Of a DNA stretch of 64,000 nucleotides, positions 45,912 to 56,882 are shown in pieces. The stretch lies in NCBI GenBank assembly GCA_037102815.1, contig BTPP01000005.1:62001-126000 (forward strand), in the 5' to 3' direction. Positions within the stretch are counted from its first letter, which is position 1. The number at the start of each line of letters is the position of its first letter. This stretch comes from Neurospora intermedia. Lineage: Eukaryota; Ascomycota; Sordariomycetes; Sordariales; Sordariaceae. The translations under genes and the position numbers were made by a program. The notes beneath the pieces are model-generated. The model did no database searches and was not told the DNA's origin. It saw only the letters and a list, made by a program, of their open reading frames with translations.

Positions 45912-46634
45912 TCAAAGATCCAACAACAACTGAGGCGCAATCTTCTCCAAATCCTCCACCTCCAAGAAGCCTCCCCCTCCCGAAGTCGTCCCATTCCCCC
46001 CCTCCCTCTCTACCACACTCCTCGCAATCGCCTCCCTCACAAAGATATCCACATAGCGCGCCACTGCCTCGTTCGCATCCTTCGTTATCTTGGTCTTGTC
46101 GCTCTCGAAGAACTCGTACAATAACCTCGTCAACAGCTCCGAGGGGACCGTGGGCCGTTCCTCTTCGTCCGAGTCCTCCTCTGCTTCCTCTTGTTGCTCT
46201 TCAGCATCTGACTCCTGCTGTGGCTGGTACCGGTCTGAGTCATCAGCGTCTTCCGAGTCGTTTCGGTTCTTACGCTGCATCTGTCGTCGTCGCTGGGGCC
46301 CATTCGTATCCGTCTCCGGTTGCTCTTCTTCATCTTCTTCCTCGTCTGAGCCGAGCATGGTAAGGTCATTGTTGATTTCGTTGTGAGAAAACATGTCCAG
46401 ATCTTCGTCGTCTTGGACGGAGGCGAGCTCGATTGTGTCCGTTGTTTCGCGGCGTCGCTTCGAGGAGGAGGGGTCTGCTGAGGTAGAGCCACGTTTGGCG
46501 CCGGCGGGAGCTGTAAAGGTCATGTTAGCTTTCGGATGGGTGTTGGAAGCGGAATTGAACCAAATGCGACTACGGGAAATGGAAGGCTTACCGCGCCGGC
46601 TGCTGGAGGCCGTGGAGGTAGATTTGGGAGGCAT
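45912..46634 (-). CDS. CENP-X/MHF2 histone-fold protein with acidic N-terminal extension
   Basis: Probably two exons, 46634-46592 and 46510-45912, giving 213 aa. The 81-nt intron (GTAAGC donor, GCTAAC branch, ACAG acceptor) is a multiple of three without stops, so the frame is open even if it is retained. The last 80 residues are the CENP-X histone fold: SELLTRLLYEFFESDKTKI, then DANEAVARYVDIFVREAIAR, then FLEVEDLEKIAPQLLLDL at the very end. CENP-X pairs with CENP-S as the MHF complex, at the inner kinetochore and with the FANCM/Mph1 DNA-repair helicase. Typical CENP-X is about 80 residues; this one carries about 130 extra, mostly Asp/Glu/Ser-rich and disordered, with a KRRR basic patch. Confidence 0.9.
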   Translation of the reverse strand: MPPKSTSTASSSRRGKPSISRSRIWFNSASNTHPKANMTFTAPAGAKRGSTSADPSSSKRRRETTDTIELASVQDDEDLDMFSHNEINNDLTMLGSDEEEDEEEQPETDTNGPQRRRQMQRKNRNDSEDADDSDRYQPQQESDAEEQQEEAEEDSDEEERPTVPSELLTRLLYEFFESDKTKITKDANEAVARYVDIFVREAIARSVVEREGGNGTTSGGGGFLEVEDLEKIAPQLLLDL

Positions 46635-47317
46635 TGCAACTGATCCGTCGCTTATTTCCGATTCTGCTCTGAAGGCGCTGAATTTGGTAATGGGATGCGG
46701 CGTGAATGATTGAGGGCAGTAATGGAATTAAAGCTGGGAGCGCAAAGCTATCGCAAGTCAAGAGAGTGCAGTCAAATGATGTTTGGTGGTTGGAAGTCCA
46801 ATCGCCTGGAGACGCGACGCGACAAACATACCCCAAATCGTATTTACGTAACTGGTCCGTCAGAACCCGTTTCGAGACCCCAGACCGAAATCTACATCGA
46901 TGTTCACATGTTCACACGTTCGCATGCGTTCCACGAATTCGAAGGCGGTGCACAATCACTTCACTGACTTGATAAACGAAGTTCGGAAAGGAAACCCATG
47001 AATTCGCCAAACTACCTATCGTCAAAGGGGATCTAAGAGACGCATGCAAAGGAAACGGCGGAAAGATGATGTTGCCAAAGGCAAAGGAGAATACACATGG
47101 GGAAACAGCTAAGGATCTTGTATTACAGCGGGGAATTGGTATATAGCCCGCGAAACCTCCTCCTCAACCGGACAATGGCTCAACGCTTGAGTCCATCGTC
47201 GGAACCTTTTCGAAACCCTCCGTCAGAGATAGATCCCGAAGAGAAACGGGTTGATCTCCATCCCCAAAAAGGGTCATCTCCTCAACTTCAAAGTTTAGCA
47301 CATTGAGGTTGGGAAAT
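46635..47317. other. CENP-X promoter and AAC 3' flank
   Basis: About 0.7 kb between two minus-strand genes. No separate gene is supported. Confidence 0.5.
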
Positions 47318-48792
47318 TTAACCGGAACCACCCTTGAAGGCCTTGCCGAAGAGGAGGACCTGGAGCTGGTCGTAGATGGAGAGGACACCAGCACCGGCGA
47401 CACCACGGAGAATGTTGGCACCAGCACCCTTGAAGAGAGACTTGACACCCTCCTTGGCAACGATCTGGGAAGCGGCATCGAAGGAAGACTTGTACTTGAC
47501 GGCCTCACCGGAGGTCATCATCATGCGACGACGGATGGTGTCAAGAGGGTAAGAGGCGATACCAGCGGCGGTGGTGACGCACCAGCCGAGAGCGAAAGAG
47601 GCAAGGAAGTTGTTCTTGAGGTCACCGACAAGGAGGACGGGCTTGATGGAGTCGTAGAGACCGAAGTAGAGACCACGGTAGACGACGATACCAGCGACGG
47701 AGGGACCGAAACCACGGTAGAGACCGGCAATACCATCGGAAGCGATGGTCTTGCGGTAGACATCGACGAGACCGTTGAACTGACGCTCACCACCCTTCTT
47801 GGCGGACTTGGCGTCGTTGGCGAGACGGGTACGGGCGTAGTCGAGGGAGTAGACGAAGAGGAGGGAAGTGGCACCAGCGGCACCACCGGAGGCAAGGTTA
47901 CCGGCCATCCACTTCCAGTAGCCATCGACGTCCTTCTTGTAGCCGAACATCTTCTTGAACTTGTCACGGAAAGCGAAGTTCAGGGCCTGGGTAGGGAAGT
48001 AACGGATGACGTTGGCGGTGTTGCCACGCCACAAGGCCATGACACCCTCATCGGCGGTGGTGCGCTTGAAGCAGTCGATGATACCGTTGTAGCGGCGGTC
48101 GAGACGGCCGGCACGGATCATCTCATCCTAGGGGGTCGTCAGTATACCTGGACCAAGATGTGGAAGAGATGCTCGTTCTCCCATCGCCGACGGCAAGGGA
48201 ATGGCACGTGACAGCCAGATAAACTTGCTGAAACTGCTACCGCACGCGCGGATCACAGAGGCCAAGTTGATTTCCTTCTCCTGTCGATCATGGGAGAATG
48301 AGGTAATTATTGGAACGTACCTGGTTCTGGACGAGGAGCTTGATACGCTCAATGGGAGCGGCAGCAGTCTTCGAGACGGCGGCAGAGACACCACCCATCA
48401 AGAAGTCCGCCACGAAGGGCTGTAGAAGAGGGGCGACGTTAGCATGTTGTTATGTCGCGATAAGCAAACAACGATGTCAGGTCGTGTCCCCGCATTTCCC
48501 GGTGGTAGTCGACATGCAAACGCAGTCACCAAGACGCGATAGATCAAGACCATCACTGTCGACCGACTGATGAAATCAGAGAGCCCAATGATTGTTGTTG
48601 ATTGCTATCGCGCCGTGACCTGCGAGGGCTGGCTGAGGTCGCGATGGACGATCCCCTTGGACTGCCTGCCCGACCGACCGATCGACCAGGGAAATGACGA
48701 CAACAACAACGACGACCACGACATCAACGTGCTGGGCGAGAGAGAGGGGCAAAACATACCGGCATGCCCAAGACCTTCTGTTGCTCCGCCAT
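47318..48792 (-). CDS. aac: Mitochondrial ADP/ATP carrier
   Basis: Three phase-0 exons: 48792-48760 (11 codons), 48419-48321 (33 codons) and 48127-47318; introns of 340 and 193 nt. The product is 313 aa, starting [11 protein letters not shown] and ending KAFKGGSG, which agrees in length and sequence with the N. crassa carrier as I remember it. Three mitochondrial-carrier repeats are present with their P-x-[DE]-x-x-[KR] signatures ([14 protein letters not shown] variant, PLDTIRR), and the diagnostic RRRMMM of ADP/ATP exchangers is intact. It exchanges cytosolic ADP for matrix ATP across the inner membrane. Codon use is strongly biased to C-ending codons, as in highly expressed genes, which also leaves a long open frame on the opposite strand. 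An AAAAATTT core is 147 bp upstream. Confidence 0.98.
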
Positions 48793-51700
48793 TGTGATAT
48801 TCCTTTCCTTGCTGTAAAAAGAGAGGAGTGGAGATGGAGAGAAAAGACCAAGCTCTGCTACGAGGGGAAGAGGAAGAAGTCGCGAGAATATATTCTGCAG
48901 CCGACTGGGGGTCTGGGGCTACCAAGGGGGGGCCGACGAAAAATTTCGCAGCGGAGACAAGGAAGCAGGCCCAGTTTTCACTTTGTGCGGGCGCCAGCCA
49001 GCCGCTACTAGCCCACCGCGACCGAATCTTCCCGGGCCCCTGGCTGGGCTGCTCAAGCACTGCGCACGGGCCGTCTACTTGCACCTTTACCAGAACGAGC
49101 GACCTTGCAGCTGCTGGCAGCCCGTGACAGCTCATGCCACTCCTGCTTGTGCCGCGCTGACAGTCAGGTTCCCTGCACTGCCGGCCGGTAAAGCCCGAAA
49201 GGCTCCAGTCAGGCTTGTAACAAGAACCATTTCGTCGTCACCCAATTGGACGCATCAGCGCCCAATCTGTTCGTTGGCTATAATTACACGTATCAGTTTA
49301 TCCCTCAGCAGTAACTTGTGTGTTTTGAGGTGCCACGAAGTCCAGCAGCTAACAGACGCCAGCCGCCATCGTGAAACTGGTTATTTACATATAGTCGGCA
49401 GCCGACCGCCTCTTCGTCCTCACCGTTCATTGCAGTGCTCGCGAAATTTTCAGAGTGCCCTCGGCTATGTATTTCCTCGTTGTCTCAAAATACGAGGATG
49501 GACGGAGTTGTAGGTAGGTATCTTGAGGACTCGCTGTCATCCACTGTCTTGGGATTCCCACGTTTCGAAGGGAGCCTTCTGTCTTCGAAGTTCGAACCCC
49601 CCCCTTCCCCGTCCCCCACCCTCGCTTCCCCCCCTCGCTCCCCAGTCTCGTCCCCCTCCAACAAACACCCTCCACGCTTTGCGTTGGCCAAGACCCGAGT
49701 CAGATTGATTCCTTGGCACGCGGCAGCTGGAGCCGCGGTCTGCGACGAACTCGAACCCAGAACTCCCGGCCCCACGGGCAGAGATTCGGCTGTCATGCGA
49801 AAGAGACGGAAAATGTCCATACCGACTCGGTCATCTTAACTTCCGAAAGTTTCATCTCCTGGATATCCGAGTCGGAGTATTCCAGAACTTGCCCATGGTT
49901 CGCTATGATGGATCACAAGGAAATCATATGTACCTCTCTCACGAGTTCAACTTCCCTTTTGGCTGTGGTCCCAGGTCCAGTGGCATTGCAACGTCATGCT
50001 GCAGCCCCCGGCCTTAACATTTCAAGCACCAGTTGTGCACCCCCCCTCCTGTTCACCATCCGTAACCGCTGAACCGCCCAGGATGGCGTCGCTAGCAGGG
50101 CATGTGGCAAACGACGACGGCAACGGGCGGCAATTCAGGGCAACAGCTTCGGTCAATGAGAGTCCGAGAATGGGCAAAGCTCCAACAGCTCTCTAGGGCC
50201 CATGCGACACGGTCTTGACGGGGGACGGTGAGTCCGATGTGTAGGCGAAAACCATTGAACACGAAATGTGAAGTAAAGAGGAAGACGGTGGCGGCAACAT
50301 GGCCTATCTGTGCCTTTTGCTCCGAATGCCCGATGCATCCCACAAGCCGTCAAGGTGCCGGCCGGAGGGGGTCTGTTCATGCCAAGCCGACAAGGTTCGG
50401 GTCGCTGGACCGGTCTTGGAGATAACCTCAACCGTATCGAGCTTTCACGTGCTCACAGGTATCCAGAGTTCATGAGCAAGCCAGCAGCGAGAAATGCTTT
50501 GCAGATGAGACGATTGCAGGCACACGGACAATACAATACTTCAGTTGGGACTCACCTTACCGCTTTACAAAAGAGCAAAGAATGAGACGACAAATCATGT
50601 GTACATGCGCGTAACCCATCTGCCGTCTTTTACCATCAATATTTGATGGTCAGGGCGCCAACTTCGGCTGTAACCAGTGGACCCATTTATTCAACTTCAT
50701 GCCTTCTGTCGACGTGCTCAGCTTGTCTGATTGTGCGGAAGATGTCATGATATTCCTCGGTCTCACGTCACACAATCTGGCGCGGGAGCAGCCATCAACC
50801 GAGGGAACAAGCAAATGCGCGTCTACGATGCTCTTGCGAATTCAGGATGCCAAGCAACGAAGCAAGAGACAAGGAAACCACGAAGCACGGATGAGTAAGA
50901 TGGAAGGTATAGTGTGAAATGTCGAGGTTCGGAGTGATTGCTCTCGAAGGCGGAATTATCTCTCGTTGATCCCTGTGTTCAAGGTTTGATGCCAGCCAGG
51001 TATGAGACCACAGCAGACAGTGAAATGTCCTACTTGATGCGCCAACCACCAGTAAGCCTTAAGAAACTAGACCTGAGACGCCTTGAACAAATCACATAAT
51101 TTGCAAATGGATACAGAGGTACGACAAGCACAGGTGAGAGTGGAAGGGGGGAAATCCCGGATAGGCTCATGAGTGTGTGCATGTCGAATATAAGCCACTG
51201 TGTTCGGGCTGGAAAGATAGTGTTTTCAAAGAGGCGATATATACCCTAAGAGATGAACACGATTGAGCAGCAGGTTCAGACCAGAGTTGGATTTTGGGAA
51301 CCTTGTCCCCGTGTATGAGGTAGGAAGTACCTAGATCCGACATTGTATAAAGCGTACCAGTAAATAGGCTCGGATTCTTCTCACCGAGATGTGTTCGACG
51401 GAGTCTGGCAGATAAGAAGCACTCGATAAGAAATTTGATTAGCTTTGTCCACTTCCATGACCGTGACCGGATACCTCAACGGCCAGGCGCTGTCATAGTG
51501 TACACGATATGGGACCTGTTCTTCATAGGGCTGGACTAGTGTCGTGGAGAATCCCATCCCATCCAGACATCGATAGGTCCATGCATCATTCACATACGTC
51601 ACTGGCATATCGTGTGAACTCAGATGTTGCTTTGAGGCAGTAAATTAGGTTCCTATTCTACCGCCTCTAGTCCTTCCTGTCCTCCTCCATGGATTGGGGT

Positions 51701-52091
51701 ATCATAGAGAACTGCTCGTGACAAGCTGTTCCCATCGGACTAGGCGCGCACACACACGGCTTGCATGTAAACATCGAACTTGAGTACAGCTCTTTCCCAG
51801 GCAGATAGGAGGCGAGTCTGCCCCGTTCGTTTGTCGTGATCTTGGTCGTTCCGTTCGTATCTTCCGATCGATGCAAAATCCCAGTGTGATTGTGTAAAGA
51901 ATCTGAGGAGCACTTCCCGATTCCCCTCCCACTAAAATGCTACACCGTGTGCATTGTGCATGCAAAGATTGACCATTCCCACCAGAGACGTAGCCCGATC
52001 AAAAAAGTCAAACCCCTTCTTGTCGCTGACGAACCACCGTTTCAAGTCTGCCGGTCCGTCATGTCAAGAAAATCGCCAGGTGTTTGGACAT
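48793..52091. other. Intergenic interval, 3.3 kb
   Basis: From the AAC promoter to the rps25 3' end. GAAAAATTTCG at 48938-48948 and a GC-rich block around it are likely AAC promoter. C-rich runs are at 49597-49640. Small minus-strand frames at 51381-51608 and 51667-51876 read a little like protein but have no start, splice or family support. I see no other gene. Confidence 0.45.
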
Positions 52092-52631
52092 TTACTCGTC
52101 AGCGCCAATGGCACGGGCTGTAGAAGTCGCTCGTTAGCCGATTGTTCTCGAATGTGTCTGATCGGAATCCAGTGTCGCCGGTCGGTTCAACCGGGCGAGT
52201 GAGACGTACTGTAGATCTTCATCTTGCTGTGTCCAACAACCTGCTTGATCTGACCCTTCTCCTCGAGGTCCTTGAGGCAGCGGCGGGCAAGCGAGCCGTT
52301 GATCTTGAGACGGTCGACGAGGGTGGCGACGGTGACAAGGCGGTAGGACTGGACGTCCTTGTAAAGCTTGTCGGAAGTGGACTTGTCAAGGATGACGGCG
52401 TGCTGGGCCTTGTCCTTGACTGTGGGTGTGTGTCAGTGAATTTGGCCCAAAGTTTTGGTGTTGTCGGGGAGCGCCTTCACGGCAGCGACGATGGCCATGA
52501 CGGCGACAGTCGTGAAGCCATCATCATCTGCTGGAAATGACGACCCCGAAAAATGGACAGAGATTCTCCTTACCCTTGCCCTTGGACCACTTCTTCTTCT
52601 GCTTCTTAGCACCAGACGCGGCGGGAGCCAT
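52092..52631 (-). CDS. rps25: 40S ribosomal protein eS25
   Basis: Three exons: 52631-52574, 52419-52210 and 52117-52092, with introns of 154 and 92 nt (GTAAGG and GTACGT donors). The product is 97 aa. It begins MAPAASGAKKQKKKWSKGK, continues VKDKAQHAVILDKSTSDKL and the winged-helix part (LVTVATLVDRLKINGSLAR), and ends SKMKIYTRAIGADE. The tiny last exon was placed because it restores the conserved IYTRA ending. eS25 sits on the 40S head near the E site and is needed by several IRES elements. The gene diverges from rps5 over a 486-bp shared promoter. Confidence 0.96.
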
Positions 52632-53117
52632 TTTGAATGATGAGTTCTGGTGGTTTGGTGGATGAAGGGGAGAGGGAGAGACAGTCCTGGCTTCAAGGTC
52701 TTTTCCTCTGCGCAACGAAAAGGCGGGGAGATTTTTCTGGTCGGCGCGCAGGCAAGTGTGGCTCGGGCGCTGGGCTGGTCTCTGCGCACGCACACACTGC
52801 ACACACTCCGGCCAGTGACTGCGGGTGCGCGCGAGGCCAAGCTTAGGTTAACTGAGCCCTAACGATTTTGCTTCCCCTCTGCGGCAACCACCGTGGCGGT
52901 GCACGGGCCGCACAACTGGGGGCACAACTGGGTCTTTTGGGGCTTCGTAGCGGCAGATTGGGGCTTGACCACCTGGGGCGGGGCCACCAAAAAATTCCCA
53001 CGACGACCCGTCACTCTCCGCTCGCCGAACGACCACCCTTTCGACGTTATCCTGTCCGAACTCACGGCCAACTTCACCACCAATTACCTGCAGTCCGGCC
53101 ACCGAACAGCAATCAAA
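52632..53117. promoter_or_regulatory. Bidirectional promoter for rps25 and rps5
   Basis: The 486 bp between the two ATGs must hold both promoters. An 11-bp direct repeat, GCACAACTGGG, occurs at 52910-52920 and 52922-52932. An AAAAAATT core (52989-52996) preceded by GGGGCCACC lies 122 bp before the rps5 ATG and resembles the block upstream of AAC. No TATA box is evident. Confidence 0.55.
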
Positions 53118-54167
53118 ATGTCTGAGGGAGAAGTTGACGTCGCGGCCGTTTCCCAGTACGAGGTCCTCCCCAAGGAGGTCCTCGCTGAGGTTGGCAGTGT
53201 GAAGCTGTTCAGTATGTTTTCTACGGTCCTTCGCAAAGTGCACATGGGCGTCGTCATGCTAACTTTGCGACCTCAGACCGCTGGAGCTACGAGGATGTCG
53301 AGATCAGGGATATCTCTTTGACGTAAGCGCAATCCGTTTAAATGATGCATACATACCAAAACCACCAAGAACACGGCCCTTTCAGATTGCTACGAAAACG
53401 CGATCCGACGACCATGTACGCGTGAAGGAGAAGGAAAAGAAAGAGCTAGGAAAATGCTGGAAATTGGGAGTTACGATTGATCGCCAATGCGCTTGGAGGA
53501 CTTGGGGGATTTGGGCAACATCCATCTTGGTCGCAACGATGATACAAGGCACATACGCGAACGGAGGGCTAACGACCAACATCTACACAGCGACTACATC
53601 CAGATCCGTTCTCCCGTCTACCTCCCCCACTCCGCTGGTCGCTATGCCGTCAAGCGTTTCCGCAAGGCCAACTGCCCCATCATTGAGCGTCTCACCAACT
53701 CCCTCATGATGCACGGTCGCAACAACGGCAAGAAGCTCATGGCTGTCCGCATTGTCGCTCACGCCTTCGAGATCGTAAGACTTCCCGAAACGCGCAATAA
53801 TCTGCGATACGCGATTATCCAGACACAGTCACTTACACACGATATCTAGATCCACCTCATGACCGACCAGAACCCCATCCAGATCGCCGTCGATGCCATC
53901 GTCAACTGCGGTCCCCGCGAAGACTCCACCCGTATCGGTTCCGCCGGTACCGTCCGTCGCCAGGCCGTCGATGTCTCTCCCCTTCGCCGTGTCAACCAGG
54001 CCATCGCCCTCCTCACCACCGGTGCTCGCGAGGCTTCTTTCCGCAACGTCAAGTCCATTGCCGAGTGCCTTGCTGAGGAGCTGATCAACGCCGCCAAGGG
54101 CTCCTCCAACTCGTACGCCATCAAGAAGAAGGATGAGCTCGAGCGTGTTGCCAAGTCCAACCGTTAA
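53118..54167 (+). CDS. rps5: 40S ribosomal protein uS7 (Rps5)
   Basis: Four exons: 53118-53211, 53277-53322, 53591-53774 and 53850-54167; introns of 65, 268 and 75 nt. The product is 213 aa, the normal fungal length. Conserved blocks appear in order: [20 protein letters not shown] across two splices, [53 protein letters not shown] and the C-terminal [19 protein letters not shown] to SNR. uS7 forms part of the 40S head and contacts mRNA and E-site tRNA. The gene is divergently paired with rps25, which could help co-regulate two 40S proteins. Confidence 0.98.
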
Positions 54168-54937
54168 AGCGGTTTTGGCTGGCTGCAGGTGTATGGGGGA
54201 AACTTGTTGGGTGCTTGGAGTTGTTGGACGGATTCTATTCGGCATGTTTTGCTCGGCTGCTACCACGGCTGCATTTGTTGCGCGTTAAAAAGGAACTGGG
54301 TCTGGGAGGATGCGGTTCTTCTACGGCACTTAGGTCAAAACAGGCAGGCACTCAATAAGGGCTCTCAGACATTGAATGAGAGGAAAACGTGGATTTGCGG
54401 ACAAGATTTAAGTGCATATACCACGAGGCGCCGGTGATTCGGTGAAATTATGATTCCCCTTTTCTTTCCATGCATGACGTCCGTTTGAACATGAGTGAAT
54501 GACCGAACACCAGTTCCAACCCCCTTTTGCTTTCAGACTTGACGTCCCTACCCTCTTTTTGTATGATACAACATATCGCAAGCGCTAATAGCAAGGAAGC
54601 ATTGTCGCTGAATTTCCCTGCTTCCAACAACATGAGGTAAGTCATCTGCCGCTTCAGGCTCCTTCTCAACGTCACCGCTAAAGAAGTCTAGCTGCTCATA
54701 GTTCCTCATTTTGAGTTTCAAGAGGGCTGTACTTTTGCCTTCGCATGAATCAACGACTCAAGACTTCCTCTAGCCTTTATGACCCATCTTCCCATCACCC
54801 TTTTTATGGTATCAATGTCACACACACCCGCTAATAAAAAGGAAACACTGTCACAGAAACCACTACCGACCACCAACACCTTTGCTTAATATCCCCCAAT
54901 GTCCATCCGTCCTCAGCCCCAACTTCAACAGATACCC
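54168..54937. other. Convergent 3' interval
   Basis: Presumed 3' UTRs of rps5 and the GNAT gene. Two copies of a similar segment (GCTAATA with AAGGAA, near 54585 and 54828) are present. No gene. Confidence 0.5.
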
Positions 54938-55774
54938 CTACGCCCTCGCATCTACCCGACAAAACATGCCAACATGCTCAATCCCCTCCTCCCACCACCT
55001 CCCCATCTCTTCATCCACCACAAAGCCAGCCCTCTGCCAAGCACCGACGGCACTGACCTGGGCGTGAACGCAAAACAGACCTCGCCACTTAGGCATCATC
55101 CTCGCGTCCCTTTCCGGATCGATTCCTAGGGCTTCGAACCCCCTCTCCTTGACTGACGGGCTGAAATACCTGGGGTGCTCTTTCATCCAGTCCAAGGCAC
55201 GCCTGATCAGCTGGCCTGCGATGCCACGACCGCGAAACTCTTTCAAGACAGCCAGTCGCCCCAGTTTCATGTAGACTTCCTCTCCATCGTGCAAAGTCGT
55301 CTTGCGATCTTTCCCGCCCCTCTGCACCACCTCCAACGCCTTCTTGGTCTCCGAGTCCAGCTCCTCCAGGTTCACCAAGTCATCGGCCAAATACTTCCCT
55401 CCCTTGACAGGATGTGGGGCGTGAGGAAAAGGGACTATCCTGACCGTGCCAATTGGCACCGACCGCGTCTCTGACTTTCTTGGTCTCATGACTCTCCCAC
55501 TGTTCGCGTCCCGCTCCTCTTGCTGGACGACTTGGTTGATGGAGGCGTAGATGACGAAGTGGACGGAGCGAGCATCGTTGGCGTCAAATTCATTTTCGGC
55601 GGGGATTTGTTGCTCGTTGATAAAGACGGATTCGCGGATGGTCATGGCGTCGAGGAAGGTCTTGGGGATGGTGCTGGTTGTGGAGGAGGATTGCTGGGAA
55701 GGGGGGAGAGAGGCGTTCCAGGGGGAAAGGGCGAGACCAGGAGGCTCGAGGGTGGCGATGAAGGGGGTGCCCAT
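54938..55774 (-). CDS. GNAT-family N-acetyltransferase
   Basis: A single-exon frame of 278 aa. The acetyl-CoA-binding motif A is clear: EVYMKLGRLAVLKEFRGRGI then AGQLIRRALDWM, with the R-G-x-G-[IL]-[AG] pyrophosphate loop. An N-terminal part near residues 42-70 (AMTIRESVFINEQQIPAENE) matches the start of GNAT proteins of the ElaA/YjcF-like type, which begin with a V-F-x-x-E-Q-x-[VI] segment. The end (CVHAQVSAVGAWQRAGFVVD) is the usual strand-helix with the conserved A-x-x-F-Y-x-x-x-G-like region. Two insertions of low complexity separate these blocks. No signal peptide; the substrate is unknown. It diverges from the SDR gene. Confidence 0.88.
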   Translation of the reverse strand: MGTPFIATLEPPGLALSPWNASLPPSQQSSSTTSTIPKTFLDAMTIRESVFINEQQIPAENEFDANDARSVHFVIYASINQVVQQEERDANSGRVMRPRKSETRSVPIGTVRIVPFPHAPHPVKGGKYLADDLVNLEELDSETKKALEVVQRGGKDRKTTLHDGEEVYMKLGRLAVLKEFRGRGIAGQLIRRALDWMKEHPRYFSPSVKERGFEALGIDPERDARMMPKWRGLFCVHAQVSAVGAWQRAGFVVDEEMGRWWEEGIEHVGMFCRVDARA

Positions 55775-56882
55775 TTTTGTGGTTGGTGTTAATTGCAGAT
55801 GGTGTATGGATGGCTTTCTCTGAGTTAAGACTTAGACGGGAGAGAGGTATTGAGATAACCTCTTGGGTTCTGATGTTGGTCAAGGAAGTTGAGACCTTGG
55901 GCTGCCAAGAAGACTCGACTTATGTAAGAGAACGGGCGGACACAGCGCTCACGGCAATTTCTCTGACAATTTTATGACAGAGTGAATGACTGGTGCCAAG
56001 TCCTGACTGGAGATGTGAATGCCAGGAATACGGTGTCAGTGGTTGGATGACTGATCTGACTGAAATGATGGTAGACAAACCAAAGTGTGGTTTCCCGTTT
56101 GGTGAGAACCTCTTTGGCCAAGCCTTGGAATATCCAAGAAACCGCAAGGGCAATGAAAAATTGCAATATTCCGTTGGTGTTCGTGGAATTATGAGGTGAT
56201 TTGTGAAACAAGTTGCGCAGATGAAAACCCGCCAAGAAGAATAAGAGGAATCTATCTTGTCAAGAGGTCGGCTCCGAGCCTGCCAATGCCGTCTGTTGAT
56301 CACCGATCCGGTATCCAGTGGAAACAGACTCGCTCACACCTGCCAAAATTTATATATGGCCCCCACGGAACGGCCGTTGGAGTCGGGCGGGGCGGGGTCG
56401 GAAGCGGGGACCACCGGCTCTCTTGTCCGCATTTAATCCCGGCCTGGGATGTGATTGGGCAATTCTTATCCTCGCTGATTGGTGGCTGCTTCTCCGTAGT
56501 CGACCTCTTCCTTTCCTCTTCCTCTTCCTCTTCCTCTTCTCACACCAACAACATGACCTGCGAATATTCCCATTGTTACATCTAAGTAGCTCAATGTGAG
56601 CATGATTGATGGTGAGCACGTGGTATAACCAGTGACGGAAGTCCAGGCAGCAGCCACTCGGTCATGGACATGTTCCAAGCGGAAAGTGTATAAAAGGAAG
56701 GCGGGGCCCGTTGTCAAGTCGACGACTACTTCCTCCTCTACTTCTCATCTTTGTTTTGTCTTCAGAAGTTCGTCTCACTGGATTCACTTCTGTCGCTCTT
56801 GCCTCAACTGTCTCACGCTCGTTTCCCCCTCATCTCGATTGCCAAGTCCTCAGAGGTCATCACTGCAGTCATCGGTCACGCC
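55775..56882. other. Divergent interval between the GNAT and SDR genes
   Basis: About 1.1 kb of promoter-type sequence. A TTTATATAT element is at about 56349-56357 and a CTCTTC array is listed separately. No gene is supported. Confidence 0.5.
56503..56540 (+). repeat. CTCTTC pyrimidine tract
   Basis: About six near-perfect CTCTTC units, about 340 bp upstream of the SDR ATG; such C/T-rich tracts are common in fungal promoters and leaders. Confidence 0.8.

Noticed and set aside
47303-48211. 302-codon plus-strand frame antisense to the ADP/ATP carrier
   Set aside because: It is the mirror of a strongly codon-biased gene; its Gly/Glu/Thr-rich translation has no family features.
48420-48759. C/D-like boxes in the first AAC intron
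   Set aside because: The C box is imperfect (GTGATGG) and flanking complementarity is weak.
49585-49610. GTTCGAAC resembling a tRNA T-loop
   Set aside because: No acceptor, D or anticodon stems can be drawn around it.
51381-51876. Two small minus-strand frames that read somewhat like protein
   Set aside because: No shared frame, convincing splice sites or recognisable motif link them.
52420-52573. Box C/D snoRNA candidate in the first rps25 intron (ATGATGA ... CTGA)
   Set aside because: The CTGA coincides with the intron branch site and no terminal stem forms between the flanks.
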